64,000 bases of DNA. It comes from Elusimicrobiota bacterium. Its GTDB lineage: Bacteria > Elusimicrobiota > Elusimicrobia > UBA1565 > UBA9628. Made by a program: the position numbers and the translations under genes. The notes beneath the pieces are model-generated. The model was not told where the DNA came from. It saw only the letters and a list, made by a program, of their open reading frames with translations, and made no database searches. This document shows positions 26,650 through 36,233 of the stretch, piece by piece. The DNA lies in contig CP096137.1 in assembly GCA_023213235.1 (NCBI GenBank), positions 3,288,908 through 3,352,907 of the forward strand, read 5' to 3'. Positions within the stretch are counted from its first letter, which is position 1. The number at the start of each line of letters is the position of its first letter.

Positions 26650-27531
26650 TCAGCCTTTCAGCAAAGCCCCGGCCGCCCGCGCGACCTCCGCTTCGCGCGC
26701 GGCGCGCCGGGCGGCGAGGCTCTTCTGAGCTGCTCGCAATTCGCGGCGCACGCTCAACAGTTCGCCGGGCTGGAACAGCCAGACCACGGGCCTCCGCGCC
26801 AACGCGGACAGCTCCTGGTCGAGACCGGCCAGCCTCCACTCGAGAAGGCCCGTATTCGAGTCGTATAGGCTCTCGATCCGCCCGCGCGCCTCGGCGGCCA
26901 GCGCCGCGCGCTTGACGGGTCCGGCGGCGCGAGCCGCGCGCTCGAGCTCCACGAGGGCAAGCTCATCCGTCATCTGGCGGATCGACTCGGCCTTCTGGCG
27001 CTTGCGGTAGTTCCCAGCCCGCTGGAACCAGGCGAACTTATCCTTGAAGCGCGCACGCCGCTCGCCGGCGCCCAGGGCCTGCAGGCGGCGCGAGAGCGCG
27101 GGCTCATGCTCCTTGACGTAGGCGAGAGCCTCGGCCTCCCCCGCCACGAGCCCGCCGTCGAGGACGGTGCCCGCGGGCCACTCGTACGCCTGCTCCGCTG
27201 CGGTCGCGACGACCGGAAGCCCGAGCGCCGCGCGAATGCGCAGGCGCGCGTCGGCCTTCTGGCCCGATCGGTACCCGGGACCGCGCTGAAACCACGCGAA
27301 CCAGCGGCCGAATCGCGCGCGGCGCTCGGCCGGGTCAAGCTTCTCGAGTTCCGCAAACAACTCAGGGTCCTCGCGCCGGAAATGCTCGAGCGCGCGCCCC
27401 TCGCCCGCCACGAGGCCGCCGGCGACGACGGCACCGGCGGGCAGTTCGGGCGCTGGCTCGAACGGGCGCGAGATCCATAGGGCGAACGACAGTCCGAGGA
27501 CGACCATGGGTGTCGAAAGCTTCTTACTCAT
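26650..27531 (-). CDS. Membrane-anchored protein with duplicated 65-residue domain, unknown function
   Basis: A 293-residue protein with no family I recognise. One N-terminal membrane helix (TPMVVLGLSFALWISRPF) is followed by two copies of a domain. Copy 1 (about residues 30-94) has GGLVAGEGRALEHF, ERRARFGRWFAWFQRGPGY. Copy 2 (about 117-181) has GGLVAGEAEALAYV, ERRARFKDKFAWFQRAGNY. A charged helical C-terminal third (RRELRAAQKSLAARRAAREA) follows. It is the last gene of a sigma/anti-sigma operon, overlapping the anti-sigma gene by eight bases, and is probably a periplasmic partner in that signalling. Its stop abuts the stop of the peptide gene (TGATCA). Confidence 0.65.
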   Translation of the reverse strand: MSKKLSTPMVVLGLSFALWISRPFEPAPELPAGAVVAGGLVAGEGRALEHFRREDPELFAELEKLDPAERRARFGRWFAWFQRGPGYRSGQKADARLRIRAALGLPVVATAAEQAYEWPAGTVLDGGLVAGEAEALAYVKEHEPALSRRLQALGAGERRARFKDKFAWFQRAGNYRKRQKAESIRQMTDELALVELERAARAAGPVKRAALAAEARGRIESLYDSNTGLLEWRLAGLDQELSALARRPVVWLFQPGELLSVRRELRAAQKSLAARRAAREAEVARAAGALLKG

Positions 27532-27883
27532 GGATGGGCTCCTTGAGGCGCTCGAGCTCGGCGCCGAGGCGTTCGAGCTCCTCGCGGTCGCCGACCGGCG
27601 CGAGGCCCCGCGCGAGTGTCAGGACGAATAACAGGCCCGCGAGCGCGTAGGCCGCGGCGCCGGCGCGCGCGGCGAGCGGGAAAGGGCCCGCGGCAGCCAT
27701 AGCCGCGGCCGCCAGGCTCGGGGAGGGCGCGATCCCGGCTCCGCGCGCCCAACGATGCGCCGACTCCGCCGCGTCGAGGAGGCCGCGGCATTCCGCGCAG
27801 ACGGCGAGATGGCGCTCGAACTCGGCGGCTTCGGCACCGGAGAGTTCGCCGGAATCGTACAGCAGACATTGATTAAGATGCAC
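27524..27883 (-). CDS. Zinc-finger anti-sigma factor
   Basis: A 119-residue protein with the ZAS zinc site His25-x3-Cys29-x2-Cys32 in FERHLAVCAECRGLLDAA, followed by one membrane segment (AGAAAYALAGLLFVLTLARG, about residues 73-92) and a short charged tail. It overlaps the sigma gene by 11 bases. It would hold the sigma factor encoded at 27873-28420 at the membrane until a redox or envelope signal releases it. Confidence 0.85.
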   Translation of the reverse strand: MHLNQCLLYDSGELSGAEAAEFERHLAVCAECRGLLDAAESAHRWARGAGIAPSPSLAAAAMAAAGPFPLAARAGAAAYALAGLLFVLTLARGLAPVGDREELERLGAELERLKEPIHE

Positions 27884-28420
27884 TGCTCTCCTCCTCCTGG
27901 AGCGCCGCCCGAAGCTTGACGAGCGCGGCGTTCATGCGCGACAGCGCCGTTCCCAACGGAACGCCCTGGGCGGCGGCGATCTCCTTGAACGACATTCCGC
28001 CGTGCTCTCTCATGAGGAACACGGCTTTCTGCTCCTCGGGCAGCGCTCCGATCGCGTCCTCGACGCGCCCGCGGCTCATTCCCCGCTCGAACTCGGCCGC
28101 GGGACCGGGGCGGCCCTCCGCGAAGACGTCGAGCCCGAACTCTCCCTCGCCGGCCGGGGCGCTCCTGCCCCGGCGAGCGGCGTCCGCCGCCGCATTGTGG
28201 GCGATCTTGAATATCCAACTCATCCCGCGCCCGCTCGCGCGGTAGCCCCCGAGCCCTCGCGGACCTTCAGCCAGACCTCCTGGAACAGGTCGTCGGCCGC
28301 GTCGCGGCCGCAGAGGCGCACGAGGAATGCGTATACCCGCGCCGAGAAGCGCTCGATGAGGGCACCGAGGGCTTCCGGGTCGCGGCCGCAGTCCAATATC
28401 AATTGGTCATCGCTCGTCAT
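27873..28420 (-). CDS. ECF-type sigma-70 factor (one frameshift)
   Basis: Restoring one base in the run at 28246-28250 gives 182 residues. Region 2 includes ERFSARVYAFLVRLCGRDAA, DDLFQEVWLKV and WIFKIAHNAAADAARR; region 4 includes LPEEQKAVFLMREHGGMSFK and the HTH EIAAAQGVPLGTALSRM. It is followed by its zinc-finger anti-sigma factor. A strong promoter lies upstream on the minus strand (28486-28513), with a leader of about 60 bases. Confidence 0.88.
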
Positions 28421-28485
28421 GGTCCGCCCTACGCTCTAGACAACGCGCGAGAGCTTTTTTATTCGACCCCTCCTTTCGCTCCCCT

Positions 28486-28513
28486 AGTGTAGCCCTGGGG
28501 CGGTCCGCGTCAA
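28486..28513 (-). promoter_or_regulatory. Sigma70-type promoter of the sigma/anti-sigma operon
   Basis: On the minus strand, TTGACG (28513-28508) and TACACT (28491-28486) are 16 bases apart. The predicted start near 28479 leaves a leader of about 60 bases before the ATG at 28420. Confidence 0.7.
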
Positions 28514-28631
28514 GCCTGAAGAATGATTATCCATCGAGTATTTTTAATCGTTGTTTTATAAGTGTTTTTTATCATCTCGTAAGACACACGGGGGTGGTAA
28601 AAAACAGGCTCCAATCGGTAATAAATGACAC
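28514..28631. other. AT-rich intergenic island
   Basis: About 118 bases between two divergent promoters contain runs such as TATTTTTAAT, TTGTTTTATAAG and GGTAAAAAACAGG, at far lower GC than anything else in the window. No credible gene is present. It may act as UP-element DNA for one or both promoters, or bind nucleoid proteins. Confidence 0.5.
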
Positions 28632-28658
28632 TTGACGGACGCGAGGCCGTGGTATAAT
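28632..28658 (+). promoter_or_regulatory. Cold-shock gene promoter
   Basis: TTGACG (28632-28637), a 15-base spacer, and an extended -10 TGGTATAAT (TATAAT at 28653-28658). Transcription would start near 28665, giving a 5' leader of about 67 bases. A leader of this kind is typical of cold-shock mRNAs. Confidence 0.75.
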
Positions 28659-28731
28659 TTTTACGTTCTCGACGAGAAATCGCCGAGAAGGCCCTGCCGA
28701 GGGGCCCGTGAAAGTCGCGTATACGAGGTAA

Positions 28732-28938
28732 ATGAGCATGCAAGGCAAAGTGAAGTGGTTCAACGACCAGAAGGGCTTCGGGTTCATCACCCCCGACGAC
28801 GGCAGCGCGGACGTGTTCGTGCATCACAGCGCGATCCAGTCCGAGGGCTTCCGCTCCCTCACGGAGAACCAGGCCGTTCAGTTCGATCTCCTTCAGACCG
28901 ACAAGGGCCCGAAGGCTTCCGGCGTCATCAAGCTCTAA
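28732..28938 (+). CDS. Cold-shock domain protein (CspA family)
   Basis: A 66-68 residue single cold-shock domain with RNP1 KGFGFITP and RNP2 DVFVHHSAI, beginning [14 protein letters not shown]. It binds single-stranded RNA/DNA as an RNA chaperone in the cytosol. Two starts are possible: ATG 28732 (three bases after GAGG) and ATG 28738 (nine bases after GAGG, so better spaced). The second gives the usual [10 protein letters not shown]-terminus. It is monocistronic, with its own promoter, long leader and terminator. Confidence 0.95.
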   Translation: MSMQGKVKWFNDQKGFGFITPDDGSADVFVHHSAIQSEGFRSLTENQAVQFDLLQTDKGPKASGVIKL

Positions 28939-28960
28939 TCGAGCGTTGCCCGGGCAAACG

Positions 28961-28992
28961 CCCCCGGCCCGAAAGGGCCGGGGGTTCTTTTG
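28961..28992 (+). terminator. Rho-independent terminator of the cold-shock gene
   Basis: A perfect 10-bp stem CCCCCGGCCC-GAAA-GGGCCGGGGG (28961-28984) is followed by TTCTTTTG. Confidence 0.9.
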
Positions 28993-29052
28993 CCCGTTTC
29001 ATGTAACTTTTACGACATTGACGGCCCCGGGCCCCTCCTCTATACTCCCCGG

Positions 29053-30780
29053 GTGCGATCGGCTCTTCCGCCCCGGACCGCCGTTTTGGCCGCGGCGTTC
29101 ATCTTCGCGGCCGCGTCCGCCCATGCTCAGATCGACATCGTCGAACGGCAGGGATACGTCGAGGTCTACCTCCCCGCCTCCCAGTCATGGAGCCCGGTGA
29201 CGGCGACGCCCTGGCGCGTCGAGAAGGGCGACAAGATCCGCACCGGAGGGGCTCGACCGCCGCCTTGGTCACCCCGGACGGGTCGCGCGTGATGCTCGGC
29301 GCCTCCACGCAGTTCGAGGTGGAGTCCGACGCCAAGGCCGGGGCTCTCGCGCTGTTCAAGCTCGATATCGGCACGATCAAGGCCTGGGTCACCAGCACGA
29401 TGACCCGCCGCTTCCGCGTTCGGACCCCTCGGCGGTCTGCGCCGTCCGCGGCACCAAGTTCCAGGTGGACGTCGCCGCCTCGCGCGCGACCCTGATCGAC
29501 GTCTCGGAGGGCGTCGTGTCGGTCAAGACCTTGCTCGGCGAGGAGATCGAGCTCGGCGACGGCCGCTCGATGCGCTCGATCCGCGTCATCCCCGACCAGC
29601 CCCTCGAGCGCGCCGTCGAGCGCGCCGCCTCCGCTCCCGTCAAAGCGGCCGCCGCGGCCAAGGCCGCCGCCGCCGTCGCCGCGTAGGCCGCGGCGGCGCC
29701 CAAGCCCGCTCCCGCCCCGGCCGCCGCGCCGAAGGTGATCGCCGCCGTCCGCGAGGAGAAGGCCCAGGCGGAGACGACCGCGCCTCTGACGTCGGCCGAC
29801 GAGTTCAAGAAAGAGGTCGAGCGCGAGGTCGCCCTCGGCCAGTCCAAGGAGGCCGTCCAGGCCGCGGCCGCCGTCGAGCTGCGGCGCGCGGAGTATCAGG
29901 AGGGCAAGACCCTCATCGACGCCTTCGGCCAGCGCGTGCGCCTCGAGGAGTACGTCGTGCGCCCCGCCGCGGACCAGTTCAAGCTCGTCGCGCTCTCGGA
30001 GCGCGCCGACCGGTTCGACTACTTCTACTATCAGGCCCGCTTCAACCAGACCTTGCCCGCCGACCTCACCGAGGCCACGCGCTACCTCTCCGGCAAGACG
30101 GGCGCCGCCCCCGACTACTTCGTGACCGAGTTCGAGACGGGACGCTCGAACACGCGCGACTCCATCATCGAGACCGGCGTCGGAGGCCACCTCGTCAACG
30201 CCCCCTCGCGGCCGACAAGGTCGTCTACGACGGCCACACGAACACGTTCACGACGGCCTCCGCCGGCACCCCGTTCTGGTCGACGCTCTTCGACAACTAC
30301 TCCTACCGGATCAACGGCACGGAGAAGTTCGGCTGGCAGCCGGCCGCCGGCGCCAACATCACCTCCTACGACTACGTCGCCGGCGGCATCCACACGCGCA
30401 TTCTCGGCGGCGGCGCCGCGTGCGGCGTCGCCGGCTGCGCGGTCGCGGGCCCGGTCACCTGCACCTCGGCCGCCTGCGAGAACGCCGCCCGGCCCTCGGT
30501 CGTCAGCCAGCCCGAGGGCGCGGGCGTCCTCCACGACCGCGTCACGATCACCTACGCCTTCGACGGGACCCGCGAGACCTACGACTTCTACGTCGTCTCC
30601 GACGAGGGCCGCGTCGCGACGAAGGCCGACTTCGGGGGCGCGACGAGCGGCAAGACCTACAAGGAACGCCTCGTCGAGCACAACTTCCAGCAACGCATCT
30701 ACGCCTCCGAGTTCGGCGGCCGCTACATCGACTTCGTCGTCGAGCCCAAGATCCTCCTGAAGGCCGGGGTGCTCCAGTGA
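29053..30780 (+). CDS. Secreted FecR-domain protein (three frameshifts and one in-frame stop)
   Basis: Restoring one base in each of the runs at 29248-29251, 29425-29428 and 30201-30205, and reading through a TAG at 29684, gives about 576 residues. A signal peptide (TAVLAAAFIFAAASAHAQ) leads to a FecR domain: VEKGDKIRTGG, STAALVTPDGSRVMLGAST, VRGTKFQVDVA. An Ala/Lys/Pro-rich linker and a soluble C-terminal region (RFDYFYYQARFNQTLPADL, YVAGGIHTRILGGGAACG) follow. FecR domains are usually periplasmic sensors, but this one heads a surface operon. TATACT lies six bases before the GTG start (leaderless pattern). Four defects in one gene could mean real decay, yet three sit in homopolymers. The stop overlaps the next start (GTGA). 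Confidence 0.75.
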
Positions 30781-33700
30781 GAGCCCTGCTGAGCGCCCTC
30801 CTCCTCGCCGCGGCGGCCCTGCCCGCGGCGGCCGCGGGCCCGGCGAACAGCCCGTGGCCCATGGCGCGGCGCGATCCGCAGAAGTCGAGCTCCGCCACCT
30901 TCGCCGGCGCGGCGCCGAGCGGATTCCACAAGCTTCAGCATTGGTGGTCGGTGACGCTCGCCGGGACCGGCGGCGGCGCCGCGATCGGCGACAGCGTCTC
31001 GCTCGACGAGAACGGCAACGCCTACGCGACCTCCGGCGACTCGATCTACGCCCTGTCCAAGTCGAGCGGCGGCCTCATCTGGCGCAGCACTTTGCCCGCC
31101 GGCAATTTCACCCAGCCGGCGATCACCGACACCGGGCTCGTGATCACCTCGAGCGCCAACGCGGTCGTCGCCTTCTCGAGCGCGACGGGCCAGCACCAGT
31201 GGACCTACCGTCCGGTCGGAGTCACGGTGATCGACCTCGCGGGAACGACCGCGGCGGGGCAGATTTTCGACGGCGACGCGCATCCCGTCATCACGCCCGG
31301 AGGCCAGGTGCTCGCGGCGCCCTACGGAGAGAACGGCTCCGCCTCCGGCCAACGCCGGCCGATGGTCGCGCTCGACTTCAACGGCGTCCTCCAATGGGGC
31401 ATCCTCAAGGGCGGCGGGTTCAACACCTCTCTGCATCCCCCCGCCGTCAGCACGAGCGGCGCCGAGGTCTATTTCGGGACGAGCGACAGCGGCTTCCTCT
31501 ACGGCCGCTTCGCCGCGTCGGGCGGCGCCTTCGCGAGCATGTCGGACGGGTTCTCCGACGCCGACGCCGCCAAGGTGAGCGTCGGCCCGGCCGGAGACGT
31601 GTTCCACTTCACCAATTCGGGCGGCAAGAGGCTCGAGCGGCGCAACCGCGACCTCTCCGTGAGCGTCTGGGTCACGACGCGGACGTTCTCGAACCGCCTC
31701 TGGACGCCCGCGATCTCGGGCTCCTCCGTGATCTACGTGACGGCCGACGGGCGCCTCTACGGCTTCCGCTACTCCGACGGGGCGGAGATCGTCACGCTCG
31801 ACATGAACGTCGACGACACCTACAGCCTCGGGCCGCCGACCGTCGTGAGTTCCGACACCGTCCTGTTCGTCGGCCAGCGCAACTTCAACACCCACCTCTA
31901 CAACGTCGACCCGCTCACGCAGTCCCTGCGCTGGCGCTACACGCTCAACTCGGGCTCGATGGCGAACCTGCCTCAGGTGACGGTCAGCACGCACGCGATC
32001 CTCGTGCACACGCTCACGGGCACGACCCACCGCGTGCATTCCTTCTTCAAGGGAACGTACACGGGCGTCTCGATCTCCTCGACGCCCCTGACGCGTCTCG
32101 GCGCGACGAGCCAGATGATCTCGACGATCACCGTCACGGCGACCGACGCGGGCGCAAATCCCGTCCCGGGCGCGCCGATCCAGATGGCGAGCGCCCTCTC
32201 GGGCAGCCTCGGGTTCACGCTGACGCCGCTGCAGGCCGAGGACGGGCTGGGCTTCTCGACGACGGCCGCCAACGGGCAGGTCCGCTACGTCGCGACGTTC
32301 GATTTCTCCACGTGGGACGCGAGCGTGGCGCCCGTGTCCTCGACGCTCACCGTCACCGCGCTCGGGCTCGCTCCGGCGACGATTCAGCTCCAGAACACGT
32401 CCGCCTCCACGTTCACCGTGACCGTGTCCACCCCTCGATCGAGGATCTCGGAAACCAGATTCTGCGCGTGACCACCGTGACGTTCACGGTCAGCAACTCG
32501 ACCGGCGGGCGCGTGCCGGATTTCCCCGTCAGGCTCAACGCCCTGACCCACAACATCGACCTCGGCGGCGTGTGCGGCACTCCCTCCGCGATCTCCCCGT
32601 CGAACTTCCAGATGACCAACTCGACGGGCCAGGCGACCTTCGTCTACCGCGTCCGGGTCGCCGCCGGCTCGAGCACCTCGCTCTTCGCCTGCGTCCCTTA
32701 CGAATCCTTTCCGAACCTGACCTTGCCGCTTCAGGCCTTCTCGCTCGGACCCCCGCCGTGATCGCAGACGCCAAAGACGCGCGCCCTTCGACCTTCACGA
32801 TCACGTTCTCCTCGGGCGCCATCCAAGCCGACGTGCGCCACGCGACGATGACGGTGACGGTCTTCGACGCGGGCGGCAGCACCGTCCCCGCCGCCGTCGT
32901 GGCGCTGAACAACCTCAACAGCAACCTGCTCTACTCCTTCAACAACTACAAGAACGACGGCACCGGCGTCCTGTGCACCGGCTCCTCGGTCATGGGCTAC
33001 ACCGACGCTCTCGGCATCGCGCGGTTCCTGCTCGACCACCGGCCGTGCGCCGCCACGACGTTCGACAACTTCAACGACTTCATCTCCTCCCAGCCGGTGT
33101 TCACGCCGAACGTGGCCGTCGCGACGGGGACGCTTTTCGTCGAGTCCAACTTCCTCGAGTCCTATCAGGTGTCGGTGCCCACCTTCACCTCGGTCGGCGT
33201 CTCCTTCCGCAGCACCGTCACGGCGGTCAACTTCTGGGGCCATCAGATTCCGAAGTACACCGAGACCGGCGTCACGCTGACGCCGCTCTTCGACCAGACC
33301 GCGGTCCAGGGAACGGGCACGCTCGGCACGAGCGTCGTCAGCTTCGCCGGCTCCGGGGGCGCCGTCGTGATCAGCTCGCAGACCTACAACAAGATCGAAG
33401 ACATCCAGATCAAGGCGACGCGCGGCGCCGGGGCCGTCAAGACCGGCCTCTCGGGCACCCTCGTCGTCCGCGGCCCCACGCACTTCATCGTGACCGTCCC
33501 GACGGGCGCTCCGGCGGGCGTTCCGTTCTCGATGACGATCCGGGCCGTCGACGCGTCGAGCACGCCCGTCGTCGGCTACGCGGCGACCGTGTCGCTGTCG
33601 GCGCTCAACGCCGGGAATCAGACCCTCTCGGGCGCCGGCGTCCTCGGCATCACGAACGTGAACATCCCGGCCAACGGCTTCGTCACGATCGCCAACCAGA

Positions 33701-35301
33701 CCTACACGAAGGCCGAGTCGATCGTGATCCGCGCCTCCGACTCCGGCGCGGGCATCGCGGGCGTCTCGACGACGACGCTCGTCGTGCGCGCCGGCACGCC
33801 CGCCACGATCTCGATGCTGGCCAACCCCCAGTCGACGATCGCCGGCGTGCCGAGCGTGCTGACCGCGACGATCTTCGACGGGTTCTCGAACGCGGTCTCG
33901 AACTCGACGGCGACGTTCTCGGTCGCCACCGGCTCCGGCGTCGTCTCCCTCTCGCTGTCCAACGGCTCCGTCGTCTCCGCGGTGACCTCGACGCAGGCCG
34001 TCACCGACGCCTTCGGCCAGGCGACGGCCTTCTTCTCGTCGACGAACTCCCTCAGCGCGCAGGCCAACGTCCTGCGCGCCTCGCTCGGCGCGCTCGCCCG
34101 GGACACGACCGTGTACACGAGCGTGCTCATCACGTCGGCCGGCGGCGCGGTCGTCAACTTCGGCGCCCCGCAGCTGCGCGCCGACGTGCCCGCCAACACG
34201 TACGGCTTCAGCGTGCGGCTCGGCATCCAGTCGAAGTCCGAGCTGTCCGCGGCCGACCTCGCGATGACGACGGCCGCCTTCGCGGCGACGGCCAACACGT
34301 TCGTCTCGACGACGGTCCTCAAGCTCTCCGCGGTGCGCGACTCCTCCCCGAACGTCGCCGCCGGCGCCGGCAGCCGGCTCGTCTCGGTGACGATGCCGTA
34401 CGTCGTCACCTCCGGCAGCATCAGCGTCGGCGCCTTCGGCGCGCAGTCGATCCTCGTGCCGCTGTCGGTCATGCGCGTGTTCAAGCTCAACTCGGCGACG
34501 AGCGTCTTCGAGCAGGTCCTCGACGGCGCCACGACGGCGAACACGGGCGCGGGAACGATCAGCGCCGAGGTCTCCGATCCCGACGGCATCTACGTCCTCG
34601 GCGCGCCCGCGTTCACGAGCCTGACGGCGGGCTCCTCGGCCACCGTCACGGCCGCGCTCGCCGGCGGCACGACGGCCGAGGTCGTCGTGCCCCAGGGCGG
34701 CTTCGCCGGCCCGGTCACCCTCTCGGTGACCGTGCCCGGGGCCTCGGCGATCCCGGCCCTGCCGACGCGGCCCGGCCTGTCGGGCACCGGCGTGACGATC
34801 TCCGTCACCGCCGGCGGCGTCCAGCCGTCGGCGCCCGTCACGATCAAGATCGGCTACCGCCCGGCCGACGTCGCCGGGATCAACCCCGACCACCTGCGCC
34901 TGGCCCGCTACGACGCGACGACGGGCTGGGTCGTGCTCGACAGCGCGGCGGACACGGGCCTGCGCCAGGTGATCGGCACGACCGACCACTTCTCGCTCTT
35001 CCAGATCGTGGCGCAGACGCCCGGGGCCTCGGTCGCGGACGCCTTCGTCTTTCCGAACCCGTTCCGGCCGTCGCGCGGCCACACCTCGATCAAGCTGTCG
35101 AGCCTCCCGCCCGGAGCGCACGTGAAGGTCTTCTCGGCCTCGGGCCGCCTGCTCAAGGAGCTCGACGCGGACGCCGCCGGACAGATTCTCGGGTGGAACG
35201 GGACCGACCGGGACGGACGCCCGCTCGCGAGCGGAGTCTACCTCGCCGTCGTCGAGGGCACGGGAGGGCGGCGGACGATCAAGTTCGCGGTGCAGCGATG
35301 A
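30777..35301 (+). CDS. Giant secreted propeller/Ig-repeat protein with FlgD-like C-terminal domain (two frameshifts)
   Basis: Restoring one C in each of the runs at 32431-32434 and 32750-32754 gives about 1,508 residues. A signal peptide (LLSALLLAAAALPAAAA) is followed by a PQQ-like beta-propeller (about residues 30-430; NGNAYATSGDSIYALSKSSG, GTSDSGFLYGRFA). Several Ig-like Big/invasin-type repeats come next (TVTATDAGANPVPGAPIQMA; TIRAVDASSTPVVGYAATVS; ATIFDGFSNAVSNSTATFSV). The last 85 residues (FVFPNPFRPSRGHTSIKLSS, WNGTDRDGRPLASGVYLAVV) form a FlgD-Ig-like domain of the kind used as C-terminal sorting domains in type IX secretion. It sits in an operon with a FecR protein and a PorV-like protein. 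It is probably a surface adhesin or matrix protein. Confidence 0.8.
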
Positions 35302-36233
35302 GGATCCTGGCTCTCGCCGTCCTGCTCGGACTTCCCGGCGCGGCGCGGGCGGCCGGCGGCCGCCTCTCCGGGGCCGAGTTCCTCAATTTCCAGCCCGACG
35401 CGCGCGCTCTCGGCATGGCCGAGTCCGGGCAAGGCCTCGCGGCCGGCGCGGGCGCCCTGACGACGAACCCGGCGGCCGTCGCCGGCGTCCGCGCGCACGA
35501 GGCCTACTTCACCCATTCCGTGCTCGGCAACGGCATCGGCGCCGACCATCTCTCCTACGCGGGAGCGTTCGGCGTGCACCGTCTGGGCCTGGCCTACCGC
35601 CACCTCGGCTACGGCACTCTCGAGGGCCGCGACGACGCGGGCTCGGTCACGGGAGGCTTCGCGCCCAGCGACACCGTCTACGCCCTGACCTACGGCACGA
35701 CGGCCGGCGAGAAGGCGCGCGTCGCGGCGACCGTCAAGCGCGTGGAGTCCAAGATCGTGTCCGCGGCGCGGACCACGGCCTTCGATATCGGCGGCCAGTA
35801 CGACCTCGACGACGACTGGTCCCTCGGCGCCTCCGGCCACAACCTCGGCGGCGGCCTGCGCTTCGACTCCGAGACGAGCCCTCTGCCCGCGCGCGCGGCC
35901 GTCGGCGGCGTCTGGAAGCCGGCCGCGGGCTGGAACGTCGCCGCCGACGTCGTCGCGCCCCTCTACTCTCCTTTCTACGCGGCCGTGGGCTGCGAGTACC
36001 GCGCCCGCCTGACCGGAGAGGAGAACTTCGTCGCCTTCCGCGCCGGATTGAACACCAAGACGCCCGACGCGGGTCGCTTCGCCGGCCTCAAGGCCGGCGT
36101 GGGCGCCCGCTTCGGGCCCGTCGAGGCCGACTACGCCTTCGGCCCCGGCGGCGACATCGCGGATTCGCATCTCTTCGCGATCACCTACCGCTTCGGCACG
36201 CCGAGCGGCGAAAAAGGACCGCGCGAGAGATGA
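35298..36233 (+). CDS. PorV/PorQ-family outer-membrane protein
   Basis: A 311-residue beta-barrel of the PorV (type IX secretion shuttle)/UPF0164 type. The signal peptide (LALAVLLGLPGAARAAGG) is followed by the family opening AEFLNFQPDARALGMAESG, then ALTTNPAAVAGVRAHEAYF, typical of the PorV N-terminus. Repeated amphipathic strands end in FAITYRFG. In Bacteroidota PorV moves cargo with C-terminal sorting domains; the preceding gene carries such a domain, which fits a shuttle and cargo pair. It overlaps both neighbours by four bases. Confidence 0.8.
   Translation: MRILALAVLLGLPGAARAAGGRLSGAEFLNFQPDARALGMAESGQGLAAGAGALTTNPAAVAGVRAHEAYFTHSVLGNGIGADHLSYAGAFGVHRLGLAYRHLGYGTLEGRDDAGSVTGGFAPSDTVYALTYGTTAGEKARVAATVKRVESKIVSAARTTAFDIGGQYDLDDDWSLGASGHNLGGGLRFDSETSPLPARAAVGGVWKPAAGWNVAADVVAPLYSPFYAAVGCEYRARLTGEENFVAFRAGLNTKTPDAGRFAGLKAGVGARFGPVEADYAFGPGGDIADSHLFAITYRFGTPSGEKGPRER

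Noticed and set aside
29684-29686. Real stop splitting the FecR protein in two
   Set aside because: The frame continues with the same Ala/Lys/Pro-rich linker on both sides of the TAG, and the gene has three other obvious sequence errors; decay remains possible.
32731-35121. Minus-strand open frame of about 800 codons
   Set aside because: It is antisense to the Ig-repeat protein, which has the coherent domains and C-terminal FlgD-like end.
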